Assembly: GCF_003344625.1 (NCBI RefSeq)
Contig: NZ_QPKJ02000002.1
Span: 496,001-560,000 of the forward strand
From: Solirubrobacter deserti
GTDB lineage: Bacteria; Actinomycetota; Thermoleophilia; Solirubrobacterales; Solirubrobacteraceae
Direction of reading: 5' to 3'
DNA: 64,000 bases
The notes under the pieces were generated by a model, which did not search any database, was not told the origin of the DNA, and saw only the letters and a program-made list of their open reading frames with translations. Position numbers and translations under genes: made by a program. Positions 9,062 to 19,282 of this stretch are shown one piece after another (the stretch's first letter is position 1; every line of letters starts with the position of its first letter).

Positions 9062-9087
9062 GAGGCGGCGCCGACCGGCGCCGCCTC
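9062..9087 (+). terminator. GC-rich hairpin after the secreted nuclease gene
   Basis: GAGGCGGCGCCG (9062-9073) pairs perfectly with CGGCGCCGCCTC (9076-9087), and TAACCTCTCTC follows. The hairpin begins 10 nt after the nuclease stop and ends 14 nt before holA. It lacks a U tract, so its efficiency is uncertain. Confidence 0.65.
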
Positions 9088-9101
9088 TAACCTCTCTCGC
9101 C

Positions 9102-10079
9102 GTGCCCAGCTTCCGCGCGGCGTACCTCATCCACGGCGACGACCACGGCCGCATCGCCGAGCGGCGCGCCCGCCTGCGCGCGATGGCGGAGGAAGCCGCC
9201 GGCTCCGCGGGCGTCGAGGTCTACGAGGGCGACCAGTGCACGCCCGCGGCGCTGGAGGTCGCGCTCTCGACGATGACGTTCGCGATGGGCCGGCGGTTCG
9301 TGATCGCCGACGGCGTCGAGCGCTGGAAGGACAGCGAGGTCGACCCGGTCGTGAAGGCGCTGCTCGCCGCCGACCCGGAGACGATCACGGTCGCGTTCTT
9401 CGCCCGCGAGGAAAGCCGCTACAAGGCGCCCGCGAAGCTGCACAAGGCCGTCGAGAAGGTCGGCGGGCAGGTCGCCGAGGAGAAGAACGTCTTCGTCAAG
9501 GCGCTGCCGCGCTGGGTGGAGGCGGAGGCCAAGAAGCTGCAGATCGAGCTCGAGCACGAAGCCGCGAAGGCGCTGGTCGCCCACGTCGGCACGCGCCAGC
9601 AGCGGCTCGCGCGCGAGCTGGAGAAGCTGGCGCTCGAACACGGGCCGGGCGCCTTGCTCGGCGTCGAGGAGGTCGAGGCGGCGTGCGCGTCCTCGGCCGA
9701 ACGCAAGATCTGGGACCTCGGCGACGCGCTCGTGGCCGGCGACCGCCGCCACTCGGTCGAGTTGCTGCTGGAGCTGCGCCAGCAGGGCGAGCGCACCACC
9801 GGCCTGATCTGGAACATGGTCAAGCGCCTGCGCGACGCCGTCGCGGTCGCGGAGGCGATCGAGGCCGGCCAGGCACCCGCGCAGATCAAGCGCAACCTGC
9901 GCATGCCGCCGCGGGCCGCGGATCAGTTCATCCGTGACGTGTCCGGCCGCGACGTGCACGCGCTGCGCCAGGCGCTCGCGGCGATGGCCGACCTCGAGGC
10001 CGCGACCCGCGGCCACCTGGGCGGCGGCCTCAACGAGGACACCGTCGCGCTGCGAGCGGTCCTCGCAGCCGCCGCGTAG
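9102..10079 (+). CDS. holA: DNA polymerase III delta subunit
   Basis: This 325-residue clamp-loader subunit would open the sliding clamp during replication. It begins VPSFRAAYLIHGDDHGRIAERR, which matches the start of the delta fold (YLIxGxD near the N-terminus). It continues with RRFVIADGVERWK and the helical collar region (LARELEKLALEHG). The GTG at 9102 follows directly after a hairpin. The frame stays open far upstream through the nuclease gene, but that upstream part is the out-of-frame reading of nuclease codons. The comEA-comEC-holA-rpsT order is the conserved one in Firmicutes and supports the assignment; the primary sequence of delta is poorly conserved. Confidence 0.88.
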   Translation: MPSFRAAYLIHGDDHGRIAERRARLRAMAEEAAGSAGVEVYEGDQCTPAALEVALSTMTFAMGRRFVIADGVERWKDSEVDPVVKALLAADPETITVAFFAREESRYKAPAKLHKAVEKVGGQVAEEKNVFVKALPRWVEAEAKKLQIELEHEAAKALVAHVGTRQQRLARELEKLALEHGPGALLGVEEVEAACASSAERKIWDLGDALVAGDRRHSVELLLELRQQGERTTGLIWNMVKRLRDAVAVAEAIEAGQAPAQIKRNLRMPPRAADQFIRDVSGRDVHALRQALAAMADLEAATRGHLGGGLNEDTVALRAVLAAAA

Positions 10080-10192
10080 CCGATCGCGCCGGGGGTGGCA
10101 GCGCCGCGCGGCCAGGCGCGCCGCGTCGGGCGGCACCGCGCGGGGAGCCGCGGGCGCGCCCGCCGCGGGCGATTCCCTAGCATCTCGCGGCA

Positions 10193-12148
10193 ATGTCGCT
10201 GGACAACGCCAACCCCCCGCTGACCTCGCCGTTCCCGCCCATCGCGGACTACGGCTTCCTCTCGGACTGCGAGACGTGTGCCCTGGTGGCACCGAGCGGC
10301 GCGATCGAGTGGATGTGCCTGCCGCGCTATGACGGCCCGAGCGTGTTCGGCGCGCTGCTGGACCGGGACGCCGGGACGTTCCGGCTCGGTCCCGCGGACA
10401 CGATGGTCCCGGCCGCGAGGCGCTATCTGCCCGGCACGAACATCCTCGAGACCACGTGGGGCACCGACCGCGGTTGGCTGATCGTCCGCGACGTGCTGCT
10501 GATCGGCCCGTGGCACGACAAGCAGGAGCGCTCGACGACGCACCGCCGGGCGCCCACGGACTACGACGCCGACCACGTCCTGCTGCGCACGATGCGCTGC
10601 GTCAACGGCGCGGTCGAGGTCCAGCTCGAGTGCGACCCGATCTTCGACTACGGCCGCCGCTACGCCGAGTGGGAGTACGAGGGCACGGGCTACCACGAGG
10701 CGGTCGCGTCCGCGGACGGCTGGGGCACCAAGCTGCGGCTCACGACGGACCTGCGCGTCGGCTTCGAGGGCTCGCGCGTGCGCGCCGTCAGCACGCTCAA
10801 GGCGGGGGAGACCGCGTTCGTCGCCCTCGCCTTCTCCGACCATCCCGGCCCGAAGACCTACGACGAGGCCTACGACCGCCTCGTCAAGACCGCGGACTAC
10901 TGGCACCAGTGGCTCGCGCACGGGACGTTCCCGGACCATCCGTGGCGCCAGTACCTGCAGCGCAGCGCCCTCACGCTCAAGGGCCTCAGCTACTCGCCCA
11001 CGGGCGCGATGATCGCGGCCGCCACCACGTCCCTGCCCGAGACGCCAGGCGGCGAGCGCAACTGGGACTACCGCTACAGCTGGGTCCGCGACAGCACGTT
11101 CATGCTGTGGGGCCTGCACTCGCTCGGCTTCGAGTGGGAGGCCAACGACTACTTCTACTTCATGCAGGACGCCGCGCAGGCGGACGACCTGCAGGTCATG
11201 TACGGCATCCAGGGCGAGCGGGAGCTGGTCGAGGACACGCTCGACCACCTGTCCGGCTATGACAACGCCCGCCCCGTGCGGATCGGCAACGGCGCCTACA
11301 ACCAGCGCCAGCACGACGTGTGGGGCACGATGCTGGACTCGATCTTCCTGCACGCCAAGTCCCGCGACCACCTGCCCGAGCGCCGCTGGCCGCTGATCGA
11401 GCGGCTCGTGGAGGCCGCGATCGAGAACTGGCAGAAGCCCGACCGCGGCATCTGGGAGGTGCGCGGTGAGGACAAGCACTTCGTGTCCTCGAAGGTCATG
11501 TGCTGGGTCGCGTGCGACCGCGGCGCCCGCCTGGCCACGCTGCGCGAGGCGCACGAGCACGCCGCGCGTTGGCAGGCCAAGGCCGACGAGATCAAGGCCG
11601 ACATCCTCGAGCACGGCTGCAAGGACGGGATCTTCACGCAGCACTACCAGACCGAGGCGCTGGACGCGTCCGCGCTGCTGATCCCGCTCGTGCGCTTCCT
11701 GCCGCCCGACGACGAGCGCGTGCGCAAGACCGTGATGGCGATCGCCGACCACCTGACGGTCGACGGCCTCGTGCTGCGCTACAAGGTCGAGGAGACCGAC
11801 GACGGCCTCCAGGGCGAGGAGGGCACGTTCACGATCTGCTCGTTCTGGCTCGTGAGCGCGCTGAGCGAGATCGGCGAGCACCACCTGGCGCGCGACCTGT
11901 GCCAGAAGCTGCTCGGCTACGCGTCCCCGCTGCACCTGTACGCGGAGGAGATCGACCCGCGCAGCGGCCGCCACCTGGGCAACTTCCCGCAGGCGTTCAC
12001 GCACCTGGCGCTGATCAACGCCGTCATGCACGTGATCCGCGCCGACGAGAAGCTCGCCGCCGGGCTGCAGCCGCTGTCGGCGCAGACCGTCCCGGACAGC
12101 CCCGAGCCGGTCAAGGTCGCGCCGACGAAGAAGAAGCGCTCCGCCTAG
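10193..12148 (+). CDS. GH15-family glycosidase, trehalase/glucoamylase type
   Basis: This 651-residue cytoplasmic protein has no signal peptide. It starts with the GH15 N-terminal beta domain (PIADYGFLSDCETCALVAPS, then IEWMCLPRYDGPSVF). The (alpha/alpha)6 barrel follows, with NWDYRYSWVRDSTFMLWGL and a first acidic catalytic region GIWEVRGEDKHFVSS near residue 419. The second catalytic region is GEEGTFTICSFW near 541. Mycobacterial trehalases of this family look very similar, so hydrolysis of trehalose to glucose is the best guess. An alpha-glucan-acting glucoamylase is the alternative. The gene converges on the 12145-12576 gene, overlapping it by 4 nt at the stop codons. Confidence 0.9.
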   Translation: MSLDNANPPLTSPFPPIADYGFLSDCETCALVAPSGAIEWMCLPRYDGPSVFGALLDRDAGTFRLGPADTMVPAARRYLPGTNILETTWGTDRGWLIVRDVLLIGPWHDKQERSTTHRRAPTDYDADHVLLRTMRCVNGAVEVQLECDPIFDYGRRYAEWEYEGTGYHEAVASADGWGTKLRLTTDLRVGFEGSRVRAVSTLKAGETAFVALAFSDHPGPKTYDEAYDRLVKTADYWHQWLAHGTFPDHPWRQYLQRSALTLKGLSYSPTGAMIAAATTSLPETPGGERNWDYRYSWVRDSTFMLWGLHSLGFEWEANDYFYFMQDAAQADDLQVMYGIQGERELVEDTLDHLSGYDNARPVRIGNGAYNQRQHDVWGTMLDSIFLHAKSRDHLPERRWPLIERLVEAAIENWQKPDRGIWEVRGEDKHFVSSKVMCWVACDRGARLATLREAHEHAARWQAKADEIKADILEHGCKDGIFTQHYQTEALDASALLIPLVRFLPPDDERVRKTVMAIADHLTVDGLVLRYKVEETDDGLQGEEGTFTICSFWLVSALSEIGEHHLARDLCQKLLGYASPLHLYAEEIDPRSGRHLGNFPQAFTHLALINAVMHVIRADEKLAAGLQPLSAQTVPDSPEPVKVAPTKKKRSA

Positions 12149-12576
12149 CCGACACGAGCTCCGGCCGCCTCCAAAGCGCGCCGGAGCTCCGCCGCCCGAT
12201 CCGGCGGCACCGCGATCGTCGTGGGCGCCGCCGCGACGAGCCGCTTGGCCTCGGCGAGCGTGTAGCCGGTCGCCAGCCGGACCGCCTTGGCCACCCGCAC
12301 GCGGTCCGGGCCGGCGGCGAGGAGCGTGACCGAGGCGGAGCGATCCGGCGTCGCGGCCGGGACCGGCGGCGCCGGCGGCCGCTCACGGTCCTCGGCGACG
12401 GCGCCGAGCCGCTCGAGCTCCTCGCGCAGCACGTCCGCCATGGGCCCGTCCCCGAGGTACGCGGGCAGCTGCTCGACGAGCTCGGACGCTCGCCGCGGAC
12501 CGACGTCGAGCACCGCCGCCACCGCTTCCACCACGGCCGCCGGGTTCGGCCCAAGATCCACGAGCGTGAGCGTCAT
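12145..12576 (-). CDS. Protein with two L7/L12 C-terminal-like domains
   Basis: This 143-residue protein resembles the C-terminal domain of ribosomal protein bL12 twice. The second half (VRVAKAVRLATGYTLAEAKR ... LRRALEAAGARVG) keeps the L12 pattern of an invariant-like basic helix, a GYTL turn, EAKxLV and a closing (E/A)AGAxV. The first half (VVEAVAAVLDVGPRRASELV ... LREELERLGAVAE) fits the same helix spacing. A Pro-rich linker (about residues 68-80) separates them. The L12 N-terminal dimerization domain is absent, so it cannot be the ribosomal stalk protein itself. Single L12-CTD-like proteins are known in actinobacteria with unknown function. It lies downstream of rpsT beyond a terminator-like hairpin. 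Confidence 0.65.
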   Translation of the reverse strand: MTLTLVDLGPNPAAVVEAVAAVLDVGPRRASELVEQLPAYLGDGPMADVLREELERLGAVAEDRERPPAPPVPAATPDRSASVTLLAAGPDRVRVAKAVRLATGYTLAEAKRLVAAAPTTIAVPPDRAAELRRALEAAGARVG

Positions 12577-12593
12577 CGGCCGATTAAACGCGA

Positions 12594-12619
12594 AGGGCGC
12601 CGGTGAGAACCGACGCCCT
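12594..12619 (-). terminator. rpsT terminator
   Basis: AGGGCGCCGGT (12594-12604) pairs with ACCGACGCCCT (12609-12619) with one mismatch and a GAGA loop. On the minus strand the stem is followed by TCGCGTTTAAT. It lies 26 nt beyond the rpsT stop and before the next minus-strand gene, so it should end or attenuate the rpsT transcript. Confidence 0.75.
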
Positions 12620-12644
12620 GAGCGAAGAGAGGTGTGGTGGCGCG

Positions 12645-12914
12645 CTAGGCGACGGGGGCGCCGCGACGCAGCCGCTCGGCACGCGCCTTCTTGCGCGCGC
12701 CGGTATTGGCGTGCAGCGCGCCGCGCTTGACGGCCTTGTCGATCAGGGAGACGAGCTTGCGGTGCTCAGTGGCCACCGCTTCGTCGTTGCCCTCCGTCAC
12801 GGCGGTCTCGAGGCGCCGGAAGTACGTCTTGATCTGCGACGTGTAGTGGCGGTTCTCGACGCGTTCGCGCTCGGAGCGGTTGTTCCGCTTGATCTGTGAC
12901 TTGATGTTGGCCAT
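12645..12914 (-). CDS. rpsT: 30S ribosomal protein S20
   Basis: This 89-residue basic, helical protein binds 16S rRNA. It starts MANIKSQIKRNNRSERER, the standard bacterial S20 N-terminus, and continues with KLVSLIDKAVKRGALHANTG and a C-terminal KKARAERLRR. Length and composition match the family. The gene is on the strand opposite murJ; both use the short shared region 12915-12966, which contains TATAGT on the rpsT strand. There is no strong Shine-Dalgarno sequence. It keeps its conserved neighbourhood between holA and lepA but is inverted relative to them. Confidence 0.97.
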   Translation of the reverse strand: MANIKSQIKRNNRSERERVENRHYTSQIKTYFRRLETAVTEGNDEAVATEHRKLVSLIDKAVKRGALHANTGARKKARAERLRRGAPVA

Positions 12915-12949
12915 GGTGAAAAAGGCCGCAGACGACTGCGACGGCGGCG

Positions 12950-12956
12950 TACTATA
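12950..12956. promoter_or_regulatory. Overlapping divergent -10 elements for rpsT and murJ
   Basis: The sequence TACTATA reads TACTAT on the plus strand, 12 nt before the murJ TTG. Its complement reads TATAGT on the minus strand, 37 nt before the rpsT ATG. Both are close to the sigma-70-class -10 consensus. No convincing -35 box is seen on either strand. One polymerase site could exclude the other. Confidence 0.5.
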
Positions 12957-12966
12957 GCGCGCCGGC

Positions 12967-14562
12967 TTGGCCTCTCAGCCCTCCGCAACCTCCCGCCGCA
13001 CGGCGATCAACACGCTGATCTTCTCAGCGGCGACGGGGCTTTCCCGCGTCGCGGGCCTGATCCGTGAGGTCGTCGCGGCCGCGTACTTCGGCACCCTCGG
13101 CCCGATCTCGGCGTTCACGCTCGCGTTCCAGATCCCGAACCTGATCCGGGCGCTCGTGGCCGACGCCGCGCTCTCGAGCGCGTTCGTCCCGGTCTTCTCC
13201 GAGCTGATCGAGCGCAAGAAACGCAAGGAGGCGATCGAGCTCGCCGGCGCGCTCGCGGGCCTGATGCTCGTCGCGCTGACGGTCATCACGGTCGTCTTCA
13301 TCCTGCTCGCGCCCGTGATCATCCCGCCGATCACGGGCGACGAGTTCACGCCCGCCCTGGACACGTTGTGCATCGGGCTCAGCCAGGTGCTGTTCCCGAT
13401 CGTCGTGCTGCTCGGCCTCACGGGCCTGGTCGTCGGCATCCTCAACGTCCACGACCACTTCACGATCCCCGCGATCGCGCCGCTGGTCTGGAACGTTGTG
13501 ATCATCGCCGGGATGGTCGGGCTGACGCCGCTGTTCGAGGGCGACGACCGGCTCTACGCCTATGCGATCGGCGTCGTCGCGGGCACGCTCGTCCAGCTGC
13601 TGATGATGCTGCCGACGCTGCGCCGGATGGGCTTCCCGATCGGCCACATCCGGCTGCCACGGCGCGGGGACGAGCGCGTCCGCCGGATCCTGATGCTGAT
13701 GCTGCCGGTGTCGATCGGGCTCGGCCTGATCAACATCAACCTGCTGCTGAACTCGACGATCGGCTCGATCGTCGACGAGCAGGTGCCGCGCGCGATCGAC
13801 GCCGCGTTCCGCATCTACATGCTTCCGCAGGGGATGTTCAGCGTCGCGGTCGCGACCGTGCTGTTCCCGCAGCTCGCCCGCCTGGCCACGCGCGAGGACT
13901 TCGCCGGGATGCGGGCGACGATCGGCACCGGGCTGCGGCAGATCGCGCTGCTGCTGATCCCCGCCGGCGCGGCGATGCTCGCCCTGGCCGAGCCGATCGT
14001 GCGGCTGGTCTATGAGCGCGGCGAGTGGACCGGCAACTCGACGAGCCTGACGGCCGACGCGCTGTTCTGGTTCGCGTTCAGCCTCCCGTTCAGCGGCTTC
14101 GTCCTGATGCTCACGCGCGGGTTCTTCTCGCTGCAGCGACCGTGGGTCCCGACGACGCTCGCGGTCGGCTCGCTCGCCATCAACGCCATCGGCTCCTACC
14201 TGCTGGCCAAGCCGTACGGGATCGGCGGCATCGTGCTCGGCACGATCGCGTCCAACGCCGCGCTGGTGATCGCGGAGGCGGTCTGGCTGCGCCGGGCGCT
14301 GGGCGGGTTCGAGACGCGCGAGACGCTGGTCGCGATCGCGAAGATGCTGCTCGCCGCGGCCGCGCTCGCGGCCGTCTCCCACTTCGTGTGGGACGGCCTG
14401 GACGCGCTGCTCGGGACGTCGCTGATCGCCCAGGCGACCGCGGTGAGCGTGGCGCTCGGCGTCGGCTCGGCGGCCTACGCGGGCGTGGTCTTGGGACTCA
14501 GGATCCCGGAGGCGAGGCAGATTCTCGATCTCTTCGCCCGCAGATTGCGTCGCCGCTCGTAA
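12967..14562 (+). CDS. murJ: Lipid II flippase MurJ (MviN family)
   Basis: This 531-residue integral membrane protein of the MOP superfamily is predicted to flip lipid II to the outer face of the membrane for peptidoglycan synthesis. The N-terminus carries the family pattern [18 protein letters not shown], followed by [20 protein letters not shown]. About 14 hydrophobic helices can be traced through the length. [16 protein letters not shown] and [19 protein letters not shown] segments are also typical. The chosen start is TTG at 12967, just downstream of a -10-like TACTAT, implying a nearly leaderless message. It lies 13 nt upstream of lepA. Confidence 0.92.
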   Translation: MASQPSATSRRTAINTLIFSAATGLSRVAGLIREVVAAAYFGTLGPISAFTLAFQIPNLIRALVADAALSSAFVPVFSELIERKKRKEAIELAGALAGLMLVALTVITVVFILLAPVIIPPITGDEFTPALDTLCIGLSQVLFPIVVLLGLTGLVVGILNVHDHFTIPAIAPLVWNVVIIAGMVGLTPLFEGDDRLYAYAIGVVAGTLVQLLMMLPTLRRMGFPIGHIRLPRRGDERVRRILMLMLPVSIGLGLININLLLNSTIGSIVDEQVPRAIDAAFRIYMLPQGMFSVAVATVLFPQLARLATREDFAGMRATIGTGLRQIALLLIPAGAAMLALAEPIVRLVYERGEWTGNSTSLTADALFWFAFSLPFSGFVLMLTRGFFSLQRPWVPTTLAVGSLAINAIGSYLLAKPYGIGGIVLGTIASNAALVIAEAVWLRRALGGFETRETLVAIAKMLLAAAALAAVSHFVWDGLDALLGTSLIAQATAVSVALGVGSAAYAGVVLGLRIPEARQILDLFARRLRRRS

Positions 14563-14575
14563 CCTAAGGGACGAA

Positions 14576-16384
<1,809 letters not shown>

Positions 16385-16789
16385 ATGGCCCACTCGGACA
16401 CCTACCTGGTGGGCCGCGAGAAGATCCGCGAGTACGCCGCGGCGGTGGGCGAGCAGAACCCGCTGTGCTTCGACGTGGCCGCGGCGCGCGAGGCGGGCTA
16501 CGAGGACGTCGTCGCGCCGCCGATGTTCGCGGCCGTCTACAAGTGGCGCGCGATGCGCCCGGCCGTGCTGGATCCGGAGATCGGCATCGACTTCTCCCGG
16601 CTCGTGCACGGCGCGCAGGAGTTCACCTGGCATCTGCCGGTGATCGCCGGCGACGAGATCACCACCGAGGCCGCGTTCGTGGACGAGGCCAAGCGCGGTG
16701 AGATCAGGGTCTACACGTTCAGCTCGCGCTCGACCAACCAGCGCGGGGAGCTCGTCTGCGAGGGGACATGGACGAACTTCGTGAGGTGA
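16385..16789 (+). CDS. MaoC-like hydratase subunit, HadA type
   Basis: This 134-residue hot-dog-fold protein matches the FAS1-like/HadA type of (3R)-hydroxyacyl-thioester dehydratase subunit: YLVGREKIREYAAAVGEQNP, then VVAPPMFAAVYKW and a C-terminal RGELVCEGTWTNFVR. HadA subunits lack the catalytic dyad and bind the acyl chain, while the HadB partner supplies the active site. It abuts the lepA stop and overlaps the next gene by 22 nt, so translation of the two should be coupled. In mycobacteria HadAB acts in mycolic-acid elongation. Here a general fatty-acyl or ketide dehydratase role is more likely but unproven. Confidence 0.8.
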   Translation: MAHSDTYLVGREKIREYAAAVGEQNPLCFDVAAAREAGYEDVVAPPMFAAVYKWRAMRPAVLDPEIGIDFSRLVHGAQEFTWHLPVIAGDEITTEAAFVDEAKRGEIRVYTFSSRSTNQRGELVCEGTWTNFVR

Positions 16790-17139
16790 CGATCACGCCC
16801 GACCGGTACACCACGTACCACTACGCGGGCGCGTCCGGCGACTTCAACCCGATCCACCTGGACGACGAGTTCGCCCAGTCGGTCGACCTTCCCGGGAAGA
16901 TCCTGCATGGCCTGTGGACGATGGCGCAGGTCGCGCGGGCGCAGACGGACGTCGTCGGCGACCCGCTCGCGCTGAAGTCGCTGTCCGTGCAGTTCCGCGG
17001 GATGGGCGTGCCCGAGCGCGACATCACGATCACGTCCAAGCTCAAGTCGCAGGCCGACGGCGAGGCCGTGTTCGACTGCGAAGCGGTGCAGGACGGCAAC
17101 AAGCTCGTTCGCCGCGGCAAAGCAGTTCTTAGAATCTGA
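16768..17139 (+). CDS. MaoC-like hydratase subunit, HadB type
   Basis: This 123-residue hot-dog protein carries the R-hydratase signature: YAGASGDFNPIHLDDEFAQS, with the catalytic Asp and His, followed by LPGKILHGLWTMAQVARA. It is the active partner expected for the HadA-type subunit encoded just upstream, with which it overlaps by 22 nt. The predicted heterodimer would dehydrate (3R)-hydroxyacyl-ACP or -CoA. hrcA begins 5 nt after its stop, so the pair is embedded in the lepA-hrcA-dnaJ run. That position says nothing clear about its pathway. Confidence 0.85.
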   Translation: MDELREVTITPDRYTTYHYAGASGDFNPIHLDDEFAQSVDLPGKILHGLWTMAQVARAQTDVVGDPLALKSLSVQFRGMGVPERDITITSKLKSQADGEAVFDCEAVQDGNKLVRRGKAVLRI

Positions 17140-17143
17140 GTCC

Positions 17144-18151
17144 GTGCTTTCGCCCCGTCAGGCCCTCCTCCTCCGCAAAGTGGTGGACGGCTTCGCGCGG
17201 ACCGGCCAGCCGGTGGGATCCAAGACGCTCGCCGCCGACCCGGACGTCACCGCCGGGCCCTCGACCATCCGCAACGAACTCGCCGTGCTCGAGGAGCGCG
17301 GGCTGCTCGCGCACCCGCACACGTCGGCGGGGCGGGTGCCGACGGACGCGGGCTACCGCTACTACGTCGACCAGCTGCTGCCGGAGGCGCCGCGCAAGGA
17401 GGAGCTGGGGCTCTCGCTCGTCCGCCGCGAGGTCGACGAGGCGATGAAGGTGACGACGGAGACGCTGTCGCAGGTCACGAACCTGCTCGCGCTGGTGACC
17501 GCGCCGCCGATCGCGACGACCACGATCCGCCACATCGAGGTGCTGCTGCTGCAGCCGCAGGTGCTGATGGTCGTGGTCATCACGTCGACGGGTGGGGTGT
17601 CGAAGAAGGTCTTCACGTTCGACCGGCCCGTGGACGCGGGGCTGGCGGACTGGGCCGGCTCGTACCTGAACGAGCGGCTCGTGGGCATCGGCCTCGGCGC
17701 GCGGATGTTGGGCTCGCGCCTGAGCGACCCGTCGCTGCCGGTGACGGAGCGCGCGTTCCTGATGGAGCTCGCGCCGGCGTTCACCGAGCTCGCGGAGACC
17801 GCGGACGACACGCTGTACGTGGACGGCGCGCACCGGCTGATCTCCGAGTACCGCTTCCAGGACGTGTCGCAGCTGAACGCGCTGATGGAGATGCTCGAGC
17901 GGCGCGTGTCGATGCTCGGCGTGCTCTCCACCGCTTTGAGCTCTCGCGGCGCGTACGTGCGGATCGGCGTCGAGAACGACGAGCCGGCGCTGCAGTCGCT
18001 CTCGCTGGTGGCGGCCAACTACGGTCTGCCGCAGCGCAACCTTGGAACCGTGTCGGTGATCGGGCCGACGCGGATGGACTATTCCCGCGCGATCCGCTCG
18101 GTGCGCGAGGCCGCGCACGAGCTGTCGCGCTTCGTCGAGGAGTTGTATTAG
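17144..18151 (+). CDS. hrcA: Heat-inducible transcription repressor HrcA
   Basis: This 335-residue repressor normally binds CIRCE operators of chaperone genes. It has an N-terminal winged helix (SPRQALLLRKVVDGFARTGQ, then AGPSTIRNELAVLEERGLL and HPHTSAGRVPTDAGYRYYVD) and the C-terminal GAF-like/HrcA domain (VIGPTRMDYSRAIRSVRE near the end). The GTG at 17144 gives the family start. The stop is immediately followed by dnaJ. No CIRCE-like TTAGCACTC/GAGTGCTAA repeat was found in the short upstream region, so its targets are probably elsewhere. Confidence 0.96.
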   Translation: MLSPRQALLLRKVVDGFARTGQPVGSKTLAADPDVTAGPSTIRNELAVLEERGLLAHPHTSAGRVPTDAGYRYYVDQLLPEAPRKEELGLSLVRREVDEAMKVTTETLSQVTNLLALVTAPPIATTTIRHIEVLLLQPQVLMVVVITSTGGVSKKVFTFDRPVDAGLADWAGSYLNERLVGIGLGARMLGSRLSDPSLPVTERAFLMELAPAFTELAETADDTLYVDGAHRLISEYRFQDVSQLNALMEMLERRVSMLGVLSTALSSRGAYVRIGVENDEPALQSLSLVAANYGLPQRNLGTVSVIGPTRMDYSRAIRSVREAAHELSRFVEELY

Positions 18152-19282
18152 TTGCCCCGGGACTACTACGAAGTGTTGAGCGTGCCGCGTGATGCCGACG
18201 AGGCGACGATCAAGAAGTCGTTCCGGCGGCTCGCGCGCGAGCTGCACCCGGACGTCAACGCGCACGATCCGCAGGCCGAGGAGAAGTTCAAGGAGGCCGC
18301 CGAGGCCTACGAGGTCCTGAGCGACACCGAGCGCCGGCAGACCTACGACGCCTACGGGCACGAGGGCCTCAAGGGCGGCGGCTACCAGCCCAACTTCCAG
18401 GACTTCGGGTCCATCAGCGACCTCTTCAGCGCGTTCTTCGGGTCCGGCGGGTTCGACACCGCGTTCGGTGGCACGCGCATGCGCGGCGGCGCCGTGCAGG
18501 GCGGGGACGTCGCGCTGGCGGTGCAGATCTCGCTCCAGGACGCGGCGCGCGGCGCCGAGGTCGAGGTCACCTACGACGCGACCGCGCTGTGCGAGACCTG
18601 CCACGGCAACGGGGCGGAGCCGGGCACGCCGATCGTCACCTGCGACAAGTGCCGCGGCGCGGGCCAGATCCAGGCCGTGCAGCGCACGCGCTTCGGCCAG
18701 ATGGTGCGTACGGCGCTGTGCGACAAGTGCGGCGGCGACGGCAAGATCGCCGAGCAGCCCTGCCACACGTGCGACGGGCGCGGGATGGTCGCGCGCGAGC
18801 GGCGGGTGAAGGTGGACATCCCGGCCGGCATCGCCGACGGGCAGCGGATGCGGATCACGGGTCGCGGCCACGCCGGTGAGCGTGGCGGGCCTCCCGGCGA
18901 CCTGTACGTGGTCGTGCGCGTCCGCGAGGACGAGCGCTTCCTGCGCGACCGCGAGGACCTCATCACCGTGGTCGACGTGGCGGCGCCGCTGGCCGCCCTG
19001 GGCACGACGATCCAGGTGCCGACGCTGGACGGCGAAGTGCCGTTGGAGGTGCCCGCCGGCACTCAGCCGGGCGAGACGATCGTGATGGCGGGGCGCGGCA
19101 TGCCGCCCGTCGGGCGCGGGCGCACCGGGGACCTGAAGGTCGTCGTGAACGTCGTGATCCCACGCCGGCTGTCCAAGAAGCAGAAGGACCTGATGGAGAA
19201 GCTCGCGGAGTCCATGACCGAGGACAACCTGCGCGAGAACGAAGGCATGATCGCGAAGCTCAAGCGGGCGCTGGCCGGGTGA
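18152..19282 (+). CDS. dnaJ: Chaperone DnaJ
   Basis: This 376-residue type I J-protein stimulates the DnaK ATPase. The J domain has HPD at residues 32-34, a Gly/Phe-rich segment follows, and four CxxCxGxG-type zinc motifs are present between about residues 147 and 210 (CETCHGNG, CDKCRGAG, CDKCGGDG, CHTCDGRG). The C-terminal substrate-binding domains are complete. The TTG start at 18152 abuts the hrcA stop. grpE and dnaK are not in this cluster, unlike Bacillus. The 3' end overlaps the next gene by 4 nt. Confidence 0.97.
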   Translation: MPRDYYEVLSVPRDADEATIKKSFRRLARELHPDVNAHDPQAEEKFKEAAEAYEVLSDTERRQTYDAYGHEGLKGGGYQPNFQDFGSISDLFSAFFGSGGFDTAFGGTRMRGGAVQGGDVALAVQISLQDAARGAEVEVTYDATALCETCHGNGAEPGTPIVTCDKCRGAGQIQAVQRTRFGQMVRTALCDKCGGDGKIAEQPCHTCDGRGMVARERRVKVDIPAGIADGQRMRITGRGHAGERGGPPGDLYVVVRVREDERFLRDREDLITVVDVAAPLAALGTTIQVPTLDGEVPLEVPAGTQPGETIVMAGRGMPPVGRGRTGDLKVVVNVVIPRRLSKKQKDLMEKLAESMTEDNLRENEGMIAKLKRALAG

